DNA of 64,000 bases, from assembly GCA_037127315.1 (NCBI GenBank), contig JBBBDQ010000192.1, positions 5,453,501 to 5,517,500 on the forward strand, given 5' to 3'. A program made the translations under genes and the position numbers. Of this stretch, positions 41,641 to 52,809 are shown piece after piece. Within the stretch, counting starts at the first letter, position 1; each line of letters starts with the position of its first letter. Under the pieces are notes generated by a model, which saw only the letters and a program-made list of their open reading frames with translations, had not been told where the DNA came from and searched no databases. The DNA is from Ascarosepion bandense (Eukaryota > Mollusca > Cephalopoda > Sepiida > Sepiidae).

Positions 41641-42900
41641 ACATCACAGAAACTTACAGATATTAAGGGAAGAGTCATGATCATCTAATGGCATTTAAAA
41701 AGAAGTTTGTTCTTTTCCATCACAGATATGAGTTAATTTTAATTTTAATTTTTTTATCTTTATGATTTTATAACATTAATTCTCGCATTTCTTTTTTGAT
41801 CAGTGGCTCCCCTGTATTATTGATATCTATGCTTAGCCTGCTGATCACAGCATTTGAGCTGAGTATGTGCACTGATTCTTTCCACTCTCAAATTTCTCAT
41901 GCTGCTTTCTATCATATTTTGATTCTATCCCATACAAGTTAGTAAGTTTACCTCTCCTCACATCAGTTCACCAACATCAGAGAGATAAAGTGATGAAAAT
42001 AATGAATGACAATAGATATAAGTCTGAACAAAGCAATGTCTTCTCTAAAAATATTCTGACAGATCTTTTTATTTGTTGATACAGTAAGGAGAATATGCAA
42101 CATCATATTATACTTATTAACATGAAATACACAATTGATAAACCAATTTTAAGTCCTAAGACAGAACATATTTATTTCATACTATTATTTATGCTTTCAT
42201 GTACTTTTACCCATCACCAAATATCTTATCACTGGTGTACCAAGAAGGGTGATAGAGAAGACTATAGTCGAGCCAGGTACTCTTCCCTGTTCCTGATATC
42301 ATGTAATCCAGTGCTACCTGTATCTTGTTTAGAAAGGAAACATATGTTACCTTATAGCTCCTTTTGCCCTTTACATATCATGAAGGACAAGTCTAGCAGG
42401 GCACTTTGATGACAGACCAACCGAAACATCTAAAAAAGGCCTCAGAATTGATGGAAGTTTTATATTCAATTCTAATGTAAAATGTAAAGTAACAGATGTC
42501 TTTTATTTGTTACTTTGTTGATTAGGTGATTATTTTTTTTGACAGATGTGAGAATTGAATTTTCAGTAATAGATTATGGGTAGCTGTGGTAAGTGTTAGT
42601 TCAAAATGGTTGGTACAAAAAATTGACTCCCAAATATAGCTAATTTTATGTTAACTGTTTTTATAAGTGAAATATGAATATGCCTTTGTTTGAGTAAGGG
42701 TACTCTCTGTACATTCTGACCACTGCTCTTTGTTCCTCCTTGGTACACACTGCTAGTGAAGCGACCATGTTTACACTGTAACAGCAGTAAGAAAAACTGG
42801 TGCAATCAAGCTCCAACTTTGATCATGTAACCTTAATAGTATTAGCAAGCATGAGAAAGATATATTATGATGAAAATGCAAATAATTTTTGTCTTACCTT
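41641..42900. other. No gene recognised
   Basis: One open frame of 104 codons (42095-42409) lacks any recognisable motif or splice context and is not called. Confidence 0.4.
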
Positions 42901-42924
42901 TGTATATATATATATATATATATA

Positions 42925-43447
42925 ATGAGATCAAATCAAAATGTATCAAAACTGATGCTATGAAAATAAAACTATAACACATATCAATTCGGGATTTAAT
43001 CTCTTTCAAAGTAGTCTATTTCTGAAGTCACACGCTTTATCCAGTGTCGTTTCTAGTGGTGAATGCATTCCTGGAACTCCTTTTTTTTGCATAGCAAGCA
43101 GTTAGCTTGTTGCATTCTCTTGGATTTCTTTTACATCTTGAAATCTTATTCCTTTCAAGTGGGATTTAATTTCTAAAGAGGAAGGAGTCACAAGTGGTGA
43201 GATCTGGGTAATATACTGATTATTGGACTTGGGGAATGCTGTGCTTGGCCAAAATCTGCTGCACAAGCAATGGTCACTGATGGAATTTCTGTGGTGTGGT
43301 GAGGTGACCATACTCTACACATTTTCCTTCCAAACTATGCTATAAACAATGAAAGTAAGCAACAATGTCAAAACTTAGCGTGTAGAGAGTTCAAGGTCAG
43401 TTTGAGTGTTTTCACTCTGTAAATTTTAGCTCTGTTATCAGATCTCA
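42925..43447 (-). mobile_element. Mariner-type element, internally deleted
   Basis: It is bounded by ATGAGATC (left) and GATCTCAT (right) next to TA runs. The minus strand keeps the transposase C-terminus in frame pieces: PDLTTCDSFLFRN (third Asp changed in context), SHLKGIRFQDVKEIQ, MQKKEFQECIHH and EIDYFERD. The remainder is non-coding leader sequence. About 500 bp remain of an expected 1.3 kb, so the middle is gone. Confidence 0.6.
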
Positions 43448-44100
43448 TATATATATATATATACACTCAGTACTTAAAAATTCTGTTTTGAATAAAACTC
43501 TGAGCCATGCTATCAGCAAGGGATAGTATGCATATTTATTAATATATACTTAATAGCTCTGTTGTATTACATCAAGTATTGATTGTATTACATTGAGTAT
43601 TGTTTTATTAACACCAACACTATGTGAAATATATTATAATTACATATATATAAATTTTGTTAAGCTAAACTATTAAAGTCTGTCTGTTATTCATTTGAAT
43701 TTTTACAATTTTTGAATAAGATGTACATAATGATCAAAACTGTAGATAACTGTCCAAAGTTCACAAGTTATTTTTGTTTTTCTTGCGGTGAATGTTGTGT
43801 AGTATTTTGCTATTATCTACTAACATTTGCCTTATATTATAGGAAAACATTTTAAATCCTAGAAGTCATTATAATATAAAAGTTTATTTAAAATTATTTA
43901 AAATATATTTCACCACATGAGACAATATCTTGAAGTGCATCATATTTGATATATGTACAAAATAATAATAATTTATATTAGGTTGTGTCAAATATTTGAC
44001 AAATAGTATCCTCATGTTATATCATTAATTTGGTACAACTTGTGTTGAATTGTTTATTCTTTATACTCATATGTAACATATAAACATTAATTGTTTATTC
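43448..44100. other. No gene recognised
   Basis: AT-rich, several short direct repeats (ATTACATCAAGTATTG near 43566), nothing else. Confidence 0.4.
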
Positions 44101-44109
44101 TTTATTTTA

Positions 44110-45155
44110 CAACTTTGATAATGAATGTTGAAAAAGCACAATTAGAGCCAGTTTATGTTACTTGTGGAAAAAAGAACTGAATGCAAGGGCAGTGACAAAA
44201 TAAAGTTACGATATGGATGGCCCAGGAACTATCAACAAATGAGTGGCACAAAATGAAGTTTAGACATTTTAAGGAAGATGAGTACCAGCCTCAAAAACAA
44301 ACGAGGGTCAAGAAGATATTCTGTTGTGGAAGATGATGCCATGCTTGAAATGGCTGAATAACATTCAAGCACAAGAATTCTGGACATTGTCTTACAGCAC
44401 TTTTGAGGTCTTTCACAAAGCACCATCAATAAACACACCCACACTCTCTGTCTTGTGAACAGGTGCTGTCAAGAAGTTCCTCATGAACCAATTAAGGATG
44501 TGTGAACATTTGAAAACAACTGCTAGCAAATCCTCAAGATGCCTGTTTCTTTCAACATCAAATTTTAATTGGAGAGAAAACATGAATCCATTTTCAGAAT
44601 CCTAATAACTCAGTGGCTTTGTTCTGGCCAGGTTTCAGAACCTGTTTTTAAACAGAACGTCATGTGTGTTTGCTGAAATTTTGAGAGGGTGTTTCATTTG
44701 GAACTTATACCAGATGGTCATTTTACGAATGCTAACCTTTATATTCAACAACTGCAATGAGTATATGATGTTTTAAAAGCCCACTACCTGGCATCAGTAA
44801 ATCAAAGATGTGTATTTCTACAGTATGACAATAGTCCAGCACACACTGCCAATGTGATCAAGAGCAAAGTTGTAACTTGAGCTGCTGGACGTGCTACTTC
44901 AACCTGCCTAAATTCAGACTTGAAATTATCATCTTTACCAAGCTATGGCTCATTTTCTGTGTGGATGAAGGTTGAACAAGGTGGATGGAAATTGAAAACA
45001 GGTGCAGGGAGTTTTTTGCTTCTAATCCAACCAAATTGTATTAGCATGGAATTGAGCTTTTGGCGCAATGATGCCAACAGACAAATGAATATAGTGGGAT
45101 ATGTTCTGATGAATAAACACTTCTTGTATGTAATTTGTTTGAATTATTAATTAAA
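44110..45155 (+). pseudogene. Second mariner transposase (DD34D), heavily decayed
   Basis: Fragments in all three frames follow the mariner order: VVEDDAMLEMAE, STRILDIVLQHF and RSFTKH; VPHEPIKD; then VSEPVFKQNVM, HFTNANLYIQQLQ, CVFLQYDNSPAHTANVIKSK (second Asp), NYHLYQAMAHFLCG (third Asp of the SDYHLY box lost to a frameshift) and CREFFASNPTKLY. It is another subfamily than the 39.5-kb copy and has more stops, so it is older. Confidence 0.7.
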
Positions 45156-45348
45156 GCTTGAAATAGGGAAAAGCATTCAACTCAACCTAGTATATATAAA
45201 TATATATATATATATAACTAGGCATAATAACTCGTTTACAAATGGAAAATATTCAAAAGTTTTACAATATAATTGTATTGAACACTTTTTAATACAAATG
45301 TGCACTGGTCTAACCCTATTATGACCCAAAACTAAGTATTAAACAATA

Positions 45349-45352
<4 letters not shown>

Positions 45353-45386
<34 letters not shown>
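45353..45386. repeat. (TA)n microsatellite
   Basis: About 17 TA units abutting the ribozyme-bearing element. Confidence 0.95.
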
Positions 45387-45389
<3 letters not shown>

Positions 45390-45740
45390 ATCTGCAGACA
45401 GATCTATTTTGCTATATCACAACTCATCAGTATGGTTAGACAGCCGATTGCTTTTTACCCAGGATTAAAACCTGACCGAATTGGTGTCAGTCAGCGATTC
45501 TACCTCTGAGCTATGGGCGCTTGGTAGAAGGAGGCAGACATTTTAGTATGTATATTATCATTATACAAGCCTTATAACTGAGAGTGTTCTAATTCATTGC
45601 TGAATGAACGATGCGTATATGCTAGAATAGCTAGTTTTTCAAAGTCTACTGTTCTTCCAGAATGCTCCATCAGGGTGTGAGAGCATAAATAGTCATCCGC
45701 AGACAGATCTGTTTTGCTGTATCACAGCTCATCAGTATGG
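45387..45740 (-). mobile_element. Ribozyme-bearing tRNA-like SINE (family A), flanked by two hammerheads
   Basis: On the minus strand the order is: hammerhead 1 (45735 down to 45693), a short spacer, CTGATGGAGCATTCTGG, the body, A box TAGCTCAGAGG (+ 45503-45513), B box GGTTTTAATCC (+ 45462-45472), hammerhead 2 (45430 down to 45388), then (TA)n. The two cores lie exactly 305 nt apart in the same orientation. Both keep CTGATGA, stem II and stem III, but G12 of the GAAA is A in each (AAAA), so both should be inactive now. The arrangement is that of a dimer of a 305-nt monomer. Confidence 0.75.
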
Positions 45741-45866
45741 TTAGTAGTTAGGTCCTTTCGTTTCCTACAGAAAATTGTTCTCCTTTTGATGCTGCATCCA
45801 AACAAAAGCTAACCAAGTGCAGCAGAGTATTCATTTGGACATGCAAAAATAGAAATTTCTGACGCA

Positions 45867-45868
<2 letters not shown>

Positions 45869-45904
<36 letters not shown>
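45869..45904. repeat. (TA)n microsatellite
   Basis: About 18 TA units. Confidence 0.9.
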
Positions 45905-45909
<5 letters not shown>

Positions 45910-46034
45910 GATTTGCTTGAATACTATTTTTGATTGATACTTGTATTTAAGTAAATATTTTGTTTATAATCAAACAGTATTATATATTTATTTCTACTGG
46001 CCTGATTATGATAAATTTTTGTTACGAAAATGTG

Positions 46035-46129
46035 TGTCATTTGGCAGGATTCGAACCTGCAACCCTTATCCACATAGGGAAAGCCACCATGTGATCTGGT
46101 GCATCTTAGACCTCTCAACCACAAATGAC
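46035..46129 (-). tRNA. tRNA-Leu-like gene or pseudogene, anticodon TCA
   Basis: A complete type II cloverleaf folds on the minus strand. Acceptor GTCATTT (46129-46123) pairs with AAATGAC (46042-46036), discriminator A. The D arm contains GTGGTTGAGAGGTCTAAG (A box). The anticodon stem CACCA/TGGTG is perfect. A long variable arm has CCCT/AGGG. The T arm GCAGG/CCTGC encloses TTCGAAT (B box GGTTCGAATCC). TTTT follows 9-10 nt downstream as a possible Pol III terminator. Long variable arm and discriminator A fit tRNA-Leu. The anticodon loop reads GATCACA: position 33 is A instead of U, and the anticodon would be TCA, so it is probably a pseudogene. Confidence 0.65.
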
Positions 46130-46494
46130 AATCAGTCTAAACAAAGTCTCTTTGAGGGCAGTTTCACAATTTTTACGATCAGATACAAATAGGCTTCTGT
46201 TTGGATCAGAACTATCATACTGAAACACTCAGTAGAAGTGTAGTTATAGCAACAGAACAGTAATTCTGAAAAGAAACAAATTCTGAGAAGCTTTAACTGA
46301 AGAAGAAACCTCTGTGACACAATTCTCAATAGAAAAGTTAAGAATCTCAATTCAAGGAACATCTCAAAGAAAGTCACAAAATTAATCCCAGTTGGTATGC
46401 TAGTAGCAAAAAGTAGCCTTGCAAATAGGAGATTCTTTTTTAATAGATGATGCAAAAGAAATACCAATAGAAACTATTGCATGGTCCTAATTAT

Positions 46495-46633
46495 TTAGGT
46501 TTGAGTTGTTTAACTTTGTATCAAAGTGTCCCCTGTTTGTATTTCTTATAGCAGTTTAGTCTTCAGAATAAATATGGTATTTTACTGCTACATTTTGTTA
46601 TCTCTACATTACTATAAATGAACCCTACTAACA
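46495..46633 (+). repeat. 5' LTR of the copia element
   Basis: TTTGAGTTGTTTAACTTTGT, TTGTATTTCTTATAGCAGTT and TTGTTATCTCTAC match 50986-51143 in order. A TG start lies at about 46502 or 46517 and the end is ACTAACA. Confidence 0.7.
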
Positions 46634-46647
46634 TTGGTAGCAAGATC
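46634..46647 (+). promoter_or_regulatory. Probable primer-binding site
   Basis: TTGGTAGCAAGATC directly after the LTR resembles the copia site complementary to an internal part of initiator tRNA-Met (TGGTA.CAGA). Confidence 0.5.
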
Positions 46648-46734
46648 TGTCTTCTTTCATGTGACAGAAATAGCTTTTTTCAACTTATGTTGAAACACAT
46701 TTGACTGTTACTAAAGATAGGCTGCTACTAACTA

Positions 46735-47345
46735 AACAGCAACCAATTTTGCAAGGTGAAGAATTGTACTTAGATTGGAAGCAGGATAAACAAATTTGGT
46801 CCCTATACACAGACTTTCTGAAAGAAAAACAGGACCCAGCTGTTTTTTATCATTGCCTCTGAAAATAAAGGTATACATGGCTTTCAAAGAGGTTTACTCT
46901 TACAGAAGAGCAGCTGGAACTAATATAAACAACTTTTTGGTACATTATGAGTTTTTGTATAAGAGCTTGTAAAAATTTGGAAACACCTTGCCAAAAGGAG
47001 TTCAGGCCGTTTTTGGACTAAATGTGGCAAATGTATCTGAGGAGAATGAAAAGTTTGTGAGAACTATGTGTGGAAGTCTAACATTTACATCTATGAAAGA
47101 TACATTAAAGGAAGTGTTAGCTAACATTTCATTATCTGAATACAACACCATTCCGGCTATTAAATAGGAAATATAAACAGTGAATTTTAACTGATATATT
47201 AATAACAAAGAACAAAAAACATACCAGAGGGGGTTATCATGGGAGTTAGTTAAATTCTACAGATAAACAAGGTAAGATTATACACAGTGTTTCAAATGTA
47301 GCTCTAATACACATTTTACTCAAGTTTGTTTTCGTTCTCGAAATG
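46735..47345 (+). pseudogene. Copia gag relic with CCHC knuckle
   Basis: EELYLDWKQDKQIWSLYTDF and KEKQDPAVFYHCL open the region. At 47288-47329 the knuckle C-F-K-C-x4-H-x4-C is intact. The gag knuckle binds the element's RNA. Many stops lie in between. Confidence 0.6.
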
Positions 47346-47439
47346 ATGATAATGCTGTTGTTCAATCAGACGAGGTATATGTAATCTTATTGATGCACTT
47401 TATCAGGGATTGATAAATGATGGCACAGTTTCAAACTCT

Positions 47440-50400
47440 AATGTGAAAATGTCTAACCTTGTGAAAGAGACACTTGATATGGCAGTATAAAACTCATTAT
47501 GCTCACAAACAGTTGGTGGAAAAGTTTGGTTCAATGCATTTTTTGACATATTAAGTGACAAAGATAAAAATCTAGTGAAGATTTCTAAGTCTAACAAAAC
47601 CTTTTGTTTTGGAACTGAAGTGAAGGTAAAAGCCACTAAAGCAGTTAAGTTTCATGTAACTTTAAATGGTGTAAAATGAATCAGAGCTTATATTAAAAAT
47701 GACATTGTAAAAATGATTGATCCTGTTATGAAGTCACAAATTAATGAAAACTATTGGAATGGTGTTGGATTTTAAAAATGACTGTTGTTGGATTTTAGGT
47801 AAATCTCTAAAATTGAAAACTATTACTTCTGGACACTATGGTCTAGCCTTGACTAACATGCTTTTGGAGGTTGAGAAATCACTGATAGTGTTGCATATTA
47901 TCTAAATGGTCTAGAGTGGGAAAAAAAAAGAAGTTTGAGAAATTACATTGGCAATTTACACATGCATCAAAGGAGAAACTGATGTCTTCAGTTAAAAGTA
48001 GTAGAATTTTTTATAAGGAGTTTTTGGATCTAATCAGGGATGCCTGTGATTCTTGTTCAATTTGCCTGAAGTTTAGAAGATCCCTGCTTTGACCAATGGT
48101 ATGATTGCCTCTTGGAAACAAGTTCAATGACACAATATGTCTGGACTTAAAAGGAGCATGGACATAATCAATATTAGATTCTCCACCTAATTGACAGAGA
48201 CACTAGGTACTCTGCTGCCAGACTGATTAAAACCAAAAAGAGAAAACAAATTTTTTAATGGGGATATCCTATTTTGGAGCCCCAAGCAGTTTTTGAGTGA
48301 CAAAGAGGAAGAATTTAATAAATAATACTATGGAATGGCACAATCTGCTAATGGCTGAAGCAATGAAAAAAAACATTAGAAGATGAGAAATGTGAGCTAG
48401 AAATCTGGTTTGGGCTGTTAGTGCCAAAATTTCCCTCTAGAACAACTCAGGACATAGTTCTAATGAAGTTGTATTTGGTTTCAATGTAAACGGGCTTACA
48501 ATTCTGATTGATAAATTTCCTGCACTGGAATCTGCAACAATCAGTGACATGGTTAGAGTCAATTTACATGCTTTACATGTAACAATGAAAAGTTTTATAG
48601 AAGCTGAAGTATGTGAAAAAATCCAGAGAGAGTTGTGATCTCATGTGAGTACTTATATGGATGAAGATTTTTTTCAACTAGTGATAATGTTTATTATAGA
48701 AGACAGAACTACAAAGGATAGTGGGGTCCTGCCAGAGCATTGGGCAAGGAAGATCAGAGTGTATTGATCAGACATGGAAGAGCATTTTATAGGATGCAAG
48801 TAAATAACAAGAAGCAAGAAAAACAATTGGGAATCACAAAAAATAAAGGATATAAAAATTAATCAGATGAGATAAATGAAGTCCTGGATGAGGAAGATGA
48901 TAAAAATACTAAGAGATCTATTAGGAGTATTGGAGAATTAAAAGACAACACTGAAAAACCAAGTAGAGACAAGGCTGTGAGATATAAAATCAATGGAAAT
49001 GATAAAAAGGGAAGATTATGAGTATACAGCCAAAATGAACTGGAAAATATAACAGTTGGTTGAATATAATATCAGAAGAAGATTCTGTCTGTATTAATTG
49101 GGATCTTATGAATTAATGGAGAGAAGTCCAAGTTAGAGATGGAGTCAGTCAGTTAAGTGCCATACATGACACATGCTTGGGCGATCATGTTTTGAAAGAG
49201 ACATGACTGACTGGGCAGAAGATTATCCCGCAGTAGGTTGCCATTGCTTTCTGCAGTAAATTGGTTGCCGACCAAGGCTATAGAACCCAATTTCTCCTGT
49301 TATTTAACCCATAAAGGAGGGAAGAGACAGATTAATACCTTTCCCAAGGGTATTTGCACGTAAGTTAATGCAAGGAATTCAACTAGAATTCAAACTCAGC
49401 TCTCTGATTTCTAGTTCCAAGCCAATATCCACTGCACCACATCCAGAGATGGAGTAAATAATCAAAATCAAGAACATGTGGTTTTGCTCACATCTGAATA
49501 AGAACAAGCTGAAAATGTGATTAATGCCAAGAATAAAGAAATAGAAAATATGAAAAATCATGAGATATATGAATATGTACCCTACACAGGTCAGAAATGT
49601 ATATCAACAAAATAGGTGATGACTGAGAAATAAAAAGATAATAAAAAGATAATGAAGACTCATATTGTTGCATGTGGTTATGAAAAAGACTTTCAGAATT
49701 TAGGAACAGTCTCTCAGACAAACAGCCACGAAACTATGTGCCTTGCGATGTTAACAGCTTCTGTCATGTGTTGGCAGTTTTAAGACTCTTGATTTCACCT
49801 CAGCATTTCTGCAGAGTGATAGGCTGGAGAGAGAAGTGTTTCTTTGAACACCATCTGGTGTGTGTTCAGAATCACAGGCATAGAAGTTAAAGAGATACAT
49901 CTAAGCATTAAACAATGTGCTCTATTCGTGGTGCAAGAAGGTTAACCAAGAATTAAATAAGTTGAAAAGAATAGTGAGTGCTTATGATGATGCACTGTTT
50001 CTTTGGCATCATACAACAGGTAACTTGATTGATATTCTGACAATGCATATGGGTGACTTTATATTCTGTGGAAATTAATCATTTAAGAAAAATGAGATCA
50101 CAGAATTAAAAAAATATTCAAGATAGGAACTCATCAAAATGAAACTTAAATTTCTTGGATCGAATGTTAAGCAATCAAAAATGAAATCATTATTGAACAA
50201 GATCTTTATGTCTCATCCATATCAGAGATAAAGAAATGAAAGTACTTGAGTTGAGTAATGATGAGTTGAGTCAGGATGAAAAAATAAAATTAAAAAGACT
50301 TAAGAGTCAAATGATTTATTCCGAAACAACCAGGTCTATTATGTGATGCTTATAGAATGAACAATAGTGGAAAAAATCTGAAAGTAAATTTGAGACCAAT

Positions 50401-50940
50401 AAGTCTCTATCAAAGTTATAATCTCAGAGAGGTTTTATATTTTTTCAAGAGCTGGGAAAACCCTCAGAAGTGAACACTGCTTTTTATTCTGATACCACTT
50501 ATGCTAGCCTAGAAGATGAATCTTTACAGGGTGGTTTTATATCTTTATTTGTGGTAGGAAGAATAAAATAGTCTCTACATGTTGGTCATAAAAAAAAAAC
50601 TTGATTGAGTAACAAAAAGTCTGTTAGCCACAGAGAACTCAGTAAAGCAGCTGATGCTGGTGTTTTAATAACAGCTATACTATGGGAGATATTTCAATTA
50701 CCCGGGTTGCCTGAAGTTCTTTGCAAGACTGATAATGCGTCTCTGGTAGATACTTTAAATTTATCAAATCTTGTAAGTGATCGATATCTGAGAGTTGATG
50801 TCACCAGAGTAAAAAACATTTTGAGAAAAAAAGAGATCCAAACTGAATGGACCAAGGGTCATGAACAGATTGTAGACTGCTTAACAAAAGCAGAGGCCTC
50901 ATCTGAGATTCTGAGAGACATGGCTTCAATAACTATGTTT
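47440..50940 (+). pseudogene. Copia pol relic (protease, integrase, RT, RNase H)
   Basis: Protease region: SLCSQTVGGKVWFNAFF near 47490. Integrase zinc finger: LHWQFTHAS (H-x4-H) near 47945 and CDSCSICLKF (C-x2-C) near 48050. Core: LDLKG, LIDRDTRYSA and PKQFLSDKE near 48130-48310; NNSGHSSNEVVFGFNVN follows. RT: ILTMHMGDFIFCGN near 50030, where the catalytic YVDD is HMGD. RNase H end: SKAADAGVLITAILWEIF, CKTDNASLVDTLNLSNLVSD and QIVDCLTKAEASSEIL in the 50605-51039 frame. The enzyme activities are reverse transcription and integration; all are broken by frameshifts and stops, and the RT box lost an Asp. Confidence 0.7.
49146..49444 (-). mobile_element. tRNA-derived SINE inserted in copia pol
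   Basis: Full-length minus-strand copy flanked by the 11-bp direct repeat AGAGATGGAGT (49135-49145 and 49445-49455). The SINE is thus younger than the copia element. Confidence 0.9.
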
Positions 50941-50985
50941 GTATTTTATAGGAGTGTAGACTTCACAAGACAACACCAGCAAAGT

Positions 50986-51143
50986 TTAAGTTTGAGTTAT
51001 CTAACTTTGTATTATGCTGATAAACATTTGTGTCTCTAGTTTTGTATTTCTTATAGTAGTTTAGTTTTTGGAATATAGTTTTTGCTTCACTACTACATGT
51101 CGTTATCTCTACGTCGTTATGAGTGAATTATACTCCCACTAAT
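50986..51143 (+). repeat. 3' LTR of the copia element
   Basis: Matches 46495-46633 with many substitutions and one insertion of roughly 10 bp. Divergence between LTRs shows the insertion is old. Confidence 0.7.
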
Positions 51144-52655
51144 TGCTTGAAAGACACAGTTATGATACTTGACAAGAGCTAAGATAAGAGGTAAGGAACA
51201 AATTGAGTAAGAAGCATGTTTATCTGATTTATTAGAGAAACTAGTAGGGAAATTCACTATTTAAGTAAAAAAGTGAGAAATGGAAAATTGAAAGTATGAA
51301 TACCAGCCGTATCAGTAACATTTGAATGCTTATACCATTTGATATGATGAGCATTAATATCACAAAAATAATAACGTTTTCAGATGGATGTAGAGGGAGA
51401 ATGAAAAGTTTATATATTGTCAAATATTTTGTCTAATATATTAGAGTCCTAAGAAGTAGTGCAATAAAGGAAAAAGAAATAGCTAACAGCATGCAATAAC
51501 AAAAAGTCAAAAGTACATGAAAGAATTATCAGAGGATTTAACAGACAATTCTTTATATCTTGAGAAAATCTTTATTAGAAGATTTCCTCAAGATATTAAT
51601 ACCAAGGTCATACATATGTATACTAGAATCTTTTCAACAAAAAGGAAGATAGCTCATTGGTAGCAAGAGAATAATTTTAATTAATTTTGCAAAGTACAAA
51701 AATATCTGGAAACTATTTCAAGAGAAAAGATTCTACAGAATTTGGAACATCGTCCATGAATGTTGGAGAAAGAAACGTTGAGGGTAGATAATGTGCCATG
51801 AGAAGATTTTAAGGAGAAAAAAGCCAAAATAGTTATCACTATTATCAATGTCGATACAAACTGATAAAAGTTGGCTAAAACTAAAGAATAATGTGGTCTC
51901 AGGGTTGCCTGCCAGAAATACATGCAGAAACACCTACCCATGCATTGCATGGCATGGCACTATAAATACCCCAATATTATGCAACTGTTGATCAGAGCAA
52001 CATCTTTAAGCGCTATCAGAGTTTGGGCTCCTTACCACCAGTCGGGATGCAGCAATCACAGAACTGTCAGCCCAGTACACTCACAATGAAAAGTTGCAGT
52101 CTTTAATCAGTGAGATGATCAAAAAGTTAAGATAGTTAAATCATTAAGGCTATGGGAAAATGATATAAAGTGAAAATTAAATTTTGTTGATAGAAATTAC
52201 TGGAGACAGCAAGAGACCCTTATTATATATATGTAGATTACATCAAGTCTCCATATCCAAAAATCAGTCAATCTGTTATAATTGAACCTGATTTTGCAGT
52301 ACATGTGTTCTGTGGGGGTGTGGAAATTAATCATATAGTGGGGAATGAGATTCCTGATAATGTAACTAATACAAATACTTTGGGAATTCTTATTGAAAAC
52401 ATGAAAAAATGGACATAGAAGAATGTCAAAGAATGTCAGAGTGTGATTGTTGTATTACATTTGGTAATGTCTTTTCTATTATTAGTGCAAGACAAATCAT
52501 TTAGATTTTTTAGGCAGTTAAATTTATATATGAGCAGCTAAAATGAATAAGCCAAAGTAAGTTTCATTATTCAGCAGAAATGATGACTTTTTCTTCATTG
52601 TTAATGTTGCATAGCTGTACCCTAGAGGTTATAGGCTGTTAAGAGACTCCAAAAC
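51144..52655. other. Unassigned; possible further retroelement remains
   Basis: Contains an 18-bp inverted repeat (51555-51572 with 51579-51596, one mismatch). The 51700-52080 part has a more coding-like composition but only broken frames that I cannot assign. Confidence 0.3.
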
Positions 52656-52800
52656 TAAAATAGTTTTACAATAGTTAACTATTTTACAATAGTTAACTAT
52701 TGTAAAACTATTTTACAATAGTTAACTATTTTACAATAGTTAACTATTGTAAATAGTTAACTATTTTACAATTTTAAAATAGTTTCCAAAATAGTTTTAC
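52656..52800. repeat. Array of nested palindromes (AGTTAACT core)
   Basis: The palindrome TTTTACAATAGTTAACTATT and its variants recur five times in alternating sense, so that every unit can pair with itself and its neighbours. Confidence 0.85.
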
Positions 52801-52809
52801 CCAGTTATT

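Larger units (their letters stand above)
46495..51143 (+). mobile_element. Copia-type LTR retrotransposon, decayed
   Basis: About 4.6 kb including a 300-bp SINE. Two LTR-like ends, a primer-binding site, gag, protease, integrase and RT-RNase H remains appear in the copia order (integrase before RT). Stops and frameshifts are frequent throughout. No clear target-site duplication was found. Confidence 0.75.

Noticed and set aside
46035..46129. Selenocysteine tRNA, because of the TCA anticodon
   Set aside because: The acceptor, D arm and T arm do not resemble tRNA-Sec; the body fits tRNA-Leu.
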